This document shows, piece by piece, positions 32,657 to 36,259 of a stretch of DNA of 36,259 nucleotides. Position numbers and translations under genes: made by a program. Where the stretch lies: assembly GCA_944386175.1 (NCBI GenBank), contig CALXAB010000014.1, positions 1 to 36,259 on the forward strand, written 5' to 3'. Each line of letters begins with the position of its first letter. The stretch's first letter is position 1. The notes beneath the pieces were generated by a model. It saw nothing but the letters and a program-made list of their open reading frames with translations, did no database searches and was not told the DNA's origin. Source of the stretch: an uncultured Clostridia bacterium. Lineage in GTDB: Bacteria; Bacillota; Clostridia; TANB77; CAG-508.

Positions 32657-32685
32657 TTGACCTATACATTTATTTATGATATATT
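32657..32685 (+). promoter_or_regulatory. Sigma-A promoter of the AbrB-like gene
   Basis: TTGACC (32657-32662) and TATATT (32680-32685) are spaced by 17 bases, about 48 bases upstream of the ATG at 32733. The promoter shares the 129-base gap with the divergent spmA. Confidence 0.65.
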
Positions 32686-32732
32686 ACTTCTATAGGATTT
32701 GAAAATAACTTTTTAAGAAGGAAGGTGTTTTT

Positions 32733-32987
32733 ATGAAGTCAACAGGAATTGTTAGACGTGTAGACGAATTAGGCAGAGTTGTTATTCCAATTGAAATTAG
32801 AAATCAATTTAATATTATTGAAAAAGACCCTATTGAAATTTATGTAGATGGCTCTTCCATAGTTTTAAAAAAATTCGAACCAAATTGCATTTTCTGTGGA
32901 AGTACAGAAAATTTATATAATTTTAATGATAAATTAATATGTGAAAATTGTTCAAAAAAAATAGGCAAGCTAAATGAAAAAACTTAA
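32733..32987 (+). CDS. AbrB-family transition-state regulator with C-terminal zinc ribbon
   Basis: Residues 1-50 (MKSTGIVRRVDELGRVVIPI, then EIRNQFNIIEKDPIEIYVDG) are an AbrB swapped-hairpin DNA-binding domain very close to Bacillus AbrB. In place of the AbrB C-terminal dimerisation domain there is a 30-residue segment with Cys52-x-x-Cys55 and Cys70-x-x-Cys73, a probable zinc ribbon. The total is 84 residues. The ribosome site is AAGGAAGGTG. It is convergent with rsmI, as abrB is with yabC in Bacillus, so it is probably the abrB orthologue controlling post-exponential genes. Confidence 0.88.
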   Translation: MKSTGIVRRVDELGRVVIPIEIRNQFNIIEKDPIEIYVDGSSIVLKKFEPNCIFCGSTENLYNFNDKLICENCSKKIGKLNEKT

Positions 32988-33083
32988 TAAGTATTTTCTT
33001 ATATACTTATATATTTTTATTAGCATATTTTTACCTAGTAAAATTTATTGTTAATTATTATAATGATATATTTCATCTATTAT

Positions 33084-33127
33084 AAAAAGCAGTATCAATC
33101 ATATTTTTAAATATTATACTGCTTTTT
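33084..33127. terminator. Bidirectional terminator between the AbrB-like gene and rsmI
   Basis: AAAAAGCAGTAT (33084-33095) and ATACTGCTTTTT (33116-33127) form a perfect 12-bp stem around a 20-base loop, with A/T tails on both sides. It ends 5 bases before the rsmI stop. Confidence 0.8.
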
Positions 33128-33132
33128 CCAAT

Positions 33133-33963
33133 TTAATCAATATCAATAAATTTTTGATAAATCTCATTTTTATTTACATTTTTATTTTTTGCTATTTTTT
33201 TTATTATATCTTTTTTATCTAATCCTTGCTCCTTATACAAATTATATTGTTCTTCAACACTTAATTTTGCAAAATTATTTTCTTTTTCATTTTTATTAGC
33301 TTCTATAATTAAAACAATCTCTCCTTTTATTTCTCTAGCTTTATTAAGTAATAAATTTATATCTCCTCTAATAAATTCCTCATGTATTTTCGTTAACTCT
33401 CTAGCTAATACAATTTTTCTATCATTTATTATTTCTTTTAAATCTTCTAATGTATCTAATAATTTATGAGGTGCTTCATATAAAATAACTGTTTTACTTG
33501 CATTTTTTATCTCTTCTAATTTATTTTTTCTTAGCTTTTTATTTATAGGTAAAAAACCTAAAAATACAAATTCTTTTGTACTTATCCCAGAAGCAATTAA
33601 AGCATTTATCATTGCACAAGCACCTGGTACTGGAACTATTTTTATATCCTCTTCTATACATTTTTTTATAATTTCTTCCCCAGGATCAGAAATTCCTGGA
33701 GTACCAGCATCTGAAACTAATGCTACATTTTTTCCTTTTTTTAATTCTTTAATTAAAATCTCTGTCTTTATTTCTTCATTATGTCTATGGTAGCTTATTA
33801 GTTTCTTTGAAATTTGTAAATGATTTAATAATTTTAATGTCTGCCTAGTATCTTCGGCTGCTATTAAATCTGCACTTTCTAATATTCTAATTGCTCTTAA
33901 TGTGATATCTTCTAAATTACCTATCGGTGTTGCTACAAGATATAAAATTCCTTTTTCATTCAT
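33133..33963 (-). CDS. rsmI: 16S rRNA (cytidine-1402-2'-O)-methyltransferase
   Basis: RsmI methylates the ribose of C1402 in the ribosomal P site. The 276-residue protein opens with GILYLVATPIGNLEDITLRA, the tetrapyrrole-methylase-family SAM motif. AEDTRQTLKLL, LVSDAGTPGISDPG and the VPVPGACAMINALIASG loop follow in order. AAAGAGGAATAAAT precedes the ATG. Next to trmN6 and the AbrB-like gene it reproduces the Bacillus yabB-yabC-abrB order. Confidence 0.95.
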   Translation of the reverse strand: MNEKGILYLVATPIGNLEDITLRAIRILESADLIAAEDTRQTLKLLNHLQISKKLISYHRHNEEIKTEILIKELKKGKNVALVSDAGTPGISDPGEEIIKKCIEEDIKIVPVPGACAMINALIASGISTKEFVFLGFLPINKKLRKNKLEEIKNASKTVILYEAPHKLLDTLEDLKEIINDRKIVLARELTKIHEEFIRGDINLLLNKAREIKGEIVLIIEANKNEKENNFAKLSVEEQYNLYKEQGLDKKDIIKKIAKNKNVNKNEIYQKFIDID

Positions 33964-34083
33964 ATTTATTCCTCTTTTACAATTATTTAATTTATTTTTA
34001 TATTTTATTTTTTCTAATTTATTAATTATTTTTATTATATTTATTTAAATTAATTTTACACTTTTATTTTTTCACATTTTTAT

Positions 34084-34378
34084 TTTAAAAAATTGTATTT
34101 ACTCTGTTTTTCTATTTTTTTCGATTTTATTCTAATTTATTCTATTTTTTTCATTTTTTTTACATTTATTAATTCAATTATTTATTAATTCAATTTTTTA
34201 AAAATTGTATTTTCTCTATTTTTCTATTTTTTTCGATTTTATTCTAATTTATTCTATTTTTTTTATTTTTTTGCATTTATTAATTCAATTATTTATTAAT
34301 TCAATTTTCAAAAATTATATTTTCTCTATTTTTCTATTTTTTTCGATTTTATTCTAATTTATTCTATTTTTTTCATTT
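34084..34378. repeat. Tandem repeat, period about 111 bp, 2.6 copies
   Basis: The gap between rsmI and trmN6 holds an AT-only array. The landmark TTCGATTTTATTCTAATTTA recurs with its CG at 34122, 34234 and 34344, so the period is 112 then 110 bases. The third copy is cut short at the trmN6 stop codon. Inside each full unit, TTATTAATTCAATT is itself repeated twice. No gene or ribosome site is visible. The stretch 33964-34083 upstream is AT-rich without recognisable structure. Confidence 0.8.
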
Positions 34379-35119
34379 TTATTTATTATATATTTTTTTA
34401 ATTTCTTCACTATAATTTTTATTTTCATCATAAATATATAAATTTTTTTCAAATTTTAAAAATGGTCTTGCATTTTTTATACCTTTTATTAATACCAAAT
34501 TTGCTGGTTGATTTTTATCAGAATAAACAAGCCTTATTTGTTTAGGTTCTATTTTATAATTCCTCATTATACTTATAATATCTACCAGTCTGTCTGGCCT
34601 ATGCACCATATAAAATTCTCCTTTGTCCTTTAACATATCTTTTGCTATTTTTATAAAATCTTCCAAACTAGCTGTAATTTCATGTCTAGATATTATCTTT
34701 TTATTGTTTTCATTTAACATACCTGTATTTTTCTTTTTATATGGTGGATTAGTTATTACCACATCAAAACTATTTTTATTAAATATTTTATTTAAATCTA
34801 AAATATTTGCATTAATAATCTCAAATTTATCATTTAAATTATTTAGGTCTATACTTCTTTTTGCCATTTCATAAACTTCTTCTTGTATTTCCACTCCAAT
34901 CACTTTTTTTAAGTAAGTCTTTGCACACAATAGTATAGGTATAATTCCTGTACCTGTTCCTAAATCCAATACTTTAGATTGCTTTTTTATATTTTCTGCA
35001 AAATTAGAAAGTAAAACACTATCAATTCCAAAACAAAAACCTTCTGTATTTTGAATTATTTTTAAATTATTTATCTCTAAATCATCTATTCTTTCATTAT
35101 CTTTTAATTCTACTTTCAT
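34379..35119 (-). CDS. tRNA1(Val) A37 N6-methyltransferase-like protein
   Basis: The 246-residue class I methyltransferase has the SAM loop LDLGTGTGIIPILL (51-64), an acidic strand end VIGVEIQEE and the adenine-N6 motif NPPY (124-127). GFCFGIDSVLLSNF at 27-40 is typical of the YabB/TrmN6 family, which modifies A37 of tRNA-Val. GGAGATTTT precedes the ATG. It lies upstream of rsmI in the same direction, as in Bacillus (yabB-yabC), but here the intervening GIY-YIG gene (yazA) is missing and the tandem array takes its place. Confidence 0.9.
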   Translation of the reverse strand: MKVELKDNERIDDLEINNLKIIQNTEGFCFGIDSVLLSNFAENIKKQSKVLDLGTGTGIIPILLCAKTYLKKVIGVEIQEEVYEMAKRSIDLNNLNDKFEIINANILDLNKIFNKNSFDVVITNPPYKKKNTGMLNENNKKIISRHEITASLEDFIKIAKDMLKDKGEFYMVHRPDRLVDIISIMRNYKIEPKQIRLVYSDKNQPANLVLIKGIKNARPFLKFEKNLYIYDENKNYSEEIKKIYNK

Positions 35120-35289
35120 AAAATCTCCATATTTGATTATTATTTTAATACAAAATATAATTTTTAGTATTTATTAATAGTATAAAATCTATCACCTTAA
35201 TTTGTCAATATTATTTTTTACATAATCAATTTTTAATCTTTTTCATATAATATATAAATACTCTATTTTTAAATTGAAAGGATGATAAC

Positions 35290-35454
35290 ATGTCTAGAAA
35301 ATTAAATTCACCTAAAAATAAACCCAAAAATTTCACAGAAAAATTTAAATGTTGCAAAAAAAATACAATATGTTCATTAAATGAAGTAGAATATTTTCTA
35401 AATAATTTCAACAATTTTCTAAAATATATAAAACTATATAAAATTTTAAAATAA
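35290..35454 (+). CDS. Small basic hypothetical protein (54 residues)
   Basis: ATG 35290 follows AAAGGATGATAAC with ideal spacing. The product is MSRKLNSPKNKPKNFTEKFK and so on: Lys/Asn-rich at the start, then CCKKNTIC (three cysteines within 8 residues) and an aromatic-rich helix (EVEYFLNNFNNFLKYIKLYK). A CATATAAT at 35244-35251 could be a -10 of sigma A or of a sporulation sigma; no good -35 was found. The TAA stop lies inside the left arm of a 19-bp palindrome that could terminate transcription. I do not recognise the family. The good start signals argue for a real gene. Confidence 0.5.
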   Translation: MSRKLNSPKNKPKNFTEKFKCCKKNTICSLNEVEYFLNNFNNFLKYIKLYKILK

Positions 35455-35562
35455 CTTAAAATAACCTATTTGCTAAAATTTTTATCTATAATTATTATCA
35501 TAATTTTATCTATAATAATTATTATAATTTTTATCTAATAAATGGTTATTTTAAGTTATTTT
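35448..35562. repeat. Palindromic element with perfect 19-bp arms
   Basis: 35448-35466 (AAAATAACTTAAAATAACC) and 35544-35562 are perfect reverse complements. Between them is a run of imperfect direct repeats around TTTATCTATAAT (about 35480-35535, period near 23). The element lies between the small rightward gene and the leftward GerMN gene and could end transcription from both sides. Confidence 0.7.
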
Positions 35563-35574
35563 TTATTGTATTAT

Positions 35575-36108
35575 TTATTTTTCTCTCTCATAAGAATCAG
35601 CAAATTCTGAATTTTCTTGACCATTAATTAAAAACTTTACTTTATTAACTTCTGTTAATTCTGTTAAAGTATTTACTATGCATTTTATCATAATCTCTTT
35701 TTCTTCCTTATTATAATTCAAAAATTCGCTTGAAAAATCTAAATATAAACAATCCCCTTCCATATAATATTTTTGTATTTTTGTATTTTCTGGGATTATT
35801 TTTTTATTTTTTTCATTTTTAGGACCTTCAATTAACAAATTAACTAATTTTTCATATGGACTATTTATAATCTCATTAATATCAATTAATCTCGCTTCAG
35901 GATTTATTTCATTCGTTTCTTTATTTGGAAAATATAAACTTACTATTGTCTGTCTTAATTGCTCCTCTGTTATTTCCTCTTCTGGAATATATTCCTCAAC
36001 AGAAGTTTCCTCTTGCTTATCTTTCACATATTTTATTCCAAAATATCCCCCAACCAAAACAATTATTATCAAAACCAAAAATATTACTATTATCTTTTTA
36101 TTTTTCAT
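35575..36108 (-). CDS. GerMN-domain membrane protein (sporulation/germination type)
   Basis: The 177-residue protein has an N-terminal transmembrane helix (about 5-27) followed by an acidic linker (EETSVEEYIPEEEITEEQ). One GerMN domain follows (about 55-170: TIVSLYFPNKETNEINPEAR, CLYLDFSSEFLNY, VNKVKFLINGQE). GerMN domains occur in GerM and related envelope proteins of spore formers. There is no lipobox cysteine, so it is anchored by the helix. The ribosome site is AAGGAATGTGAG. Function beyond a sporulation or envelope link is not known. Confidence 0.85.
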   Translation of the reverse strand: MKNKKIIVIFLVLIIIVLVGGYFGIKYVKDKQEETSVEEYIPEEEITEEQLRQTIVSLYFPNKETNEINPEARLIDINEIINSPYEKLVNLLIEGPKNEKNKKIIPENTKIQKYYMEGDCLYLDFSSEFLNYNKEEKEIMIKCIVNTLTELTEVNKVKFLINGQENSEFADSYEREK

Positions 36109-36184
36109 TTTTTACTCACATTCCTTTCCTTGTACAAGTTTATTACTAATATATAATATTAATCATTTTCTAATTTTAGAACTA

Positions 36185-36259
36185 GGGGACGTTCCTTTAA
36201 TCCCGAAAATTAGGGACAGTAGGGACGGACCTTGAGATTGCCATTGGGAAGGGGCTATT
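36185..36259. repeat. REP-like repeat (copy 2) running to the window edge
   Basis: 36185-36233 matches the 49-base unit at 23376-23424 with four differences (GGGGACGTTCCTTTAATCCC at the start, GGGACGGACCTT at the end). It continues with GAGATTGCCATTGGGAAGGG and GCTATT, which resembles the repeat at 16263. The copy is therefore probably a composite of two REP-type units. It is upstream of the GerMN gene. Confidence 0.75.

Noticed and set aside
34084..34378. Regular repeats between rsmI and trmN6 as a CRISPR array.
   Set aside because: The whole 111-base unit is repeated, with no variable spacers.
35226..35414. A 62-codon minus-strand frame opposite the small 54-residue gene.
   Set aside because: It has no ribosome site and is antisense to a frame with much better start signals.

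Overview
The window is very AT-rich DNA from a Gram-positive, endospore-forming member of the Firmicutes, most likely an uncultured or little-studied Clostridia-type lineage. Three things support this. Shine-Dalgarno sites are strong (AGGAGG type). Sporulation and germination genes are present: an alpha/beta SASP, sleB-ypeB, spoIIR, spmA-spmB, a GerMN protein and an AbrB-like regulator. Two gene neighbourhoods match Bacillus: tadA / SRP RNA / dnaX / ebfC / recR, and trmN6 (yabB) / rsmI (yabC) / abrB. I cannot name the species.

Region 1 (1-6720) is the end of an integrated mobile element (prophage or ICE-like) that continues beyond the left edge. It holds a leftward replication module: a replisome organizer with iteron-like repeats inside its gene, a DnaC-type helicase loader and small accessory genes. 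It also holds a frameshifted excisionase-like gene, two divergent XRE regulators with paired promoters and shared operator-like palindromes, a 37-codon micro-ORF, and a rightward tyrosine recombinase with an unusual C-terminal extension of about 270 residues. No att site could be identified.

Region 2 (6728-9850) is accessory: a small hypothetical gene, a membrane-anchored XRE regulator, and a HAD phosphatase directly behind a zeta-toxin-like kinase. It ends in a gene-free stretch with a terminator and a large hairpin that has perfect 41-bp arms.

Region 3 (9857-18156) covers the cell envelope and spore: ddl and murF, a minimal SASP, a VanW-domain membrane protein, a second large hairpin that looks related to the first, ypeB and sleB for germination, and a diacylglycerol glycosyltransferase of the UgtP/MGDG-synthase family.

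Region 4 (18157-23560) covers replication, repair and RNA: recR, ebfC, dnaX, a compact SRP RNA with a textbook promoter, a membrane protein of unknown function, tadA, tRNA-Arg(CCU), and a TtcA-like tRNA thiolation gene broken by a one-base frameshift.

Region 5 (23560-31087) holds a phosphosugar mutase and a UDP-sugar pyrophosphorylase, a protein of unknown function, spoIIR behind a sequence fitting the sigma-F consensus, murA behind a leader with mutually exclusive hairpins, a WalJ/YycJ-type hydrolase and rlmH.

Region 6 (31088-36259) holds spmA-spmB, an AbrB/zinc-ribbon regulator, rsmI, a tandem array with a period of about 111 bp, trmN6, a small 54-codon gene next to a 19-bp-armed palindrome, and a GerMN protein.

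REP-like elements with a GGGACG core recur at 16263, 18814, 23376, 23430 and 36185. In two cases they supply the stop codon of the neighbouring gene. The strongest leads for new biology are the murA leader, the long-tailed recombinase, the kinase/phosphatase pair and the two hairpin elements.
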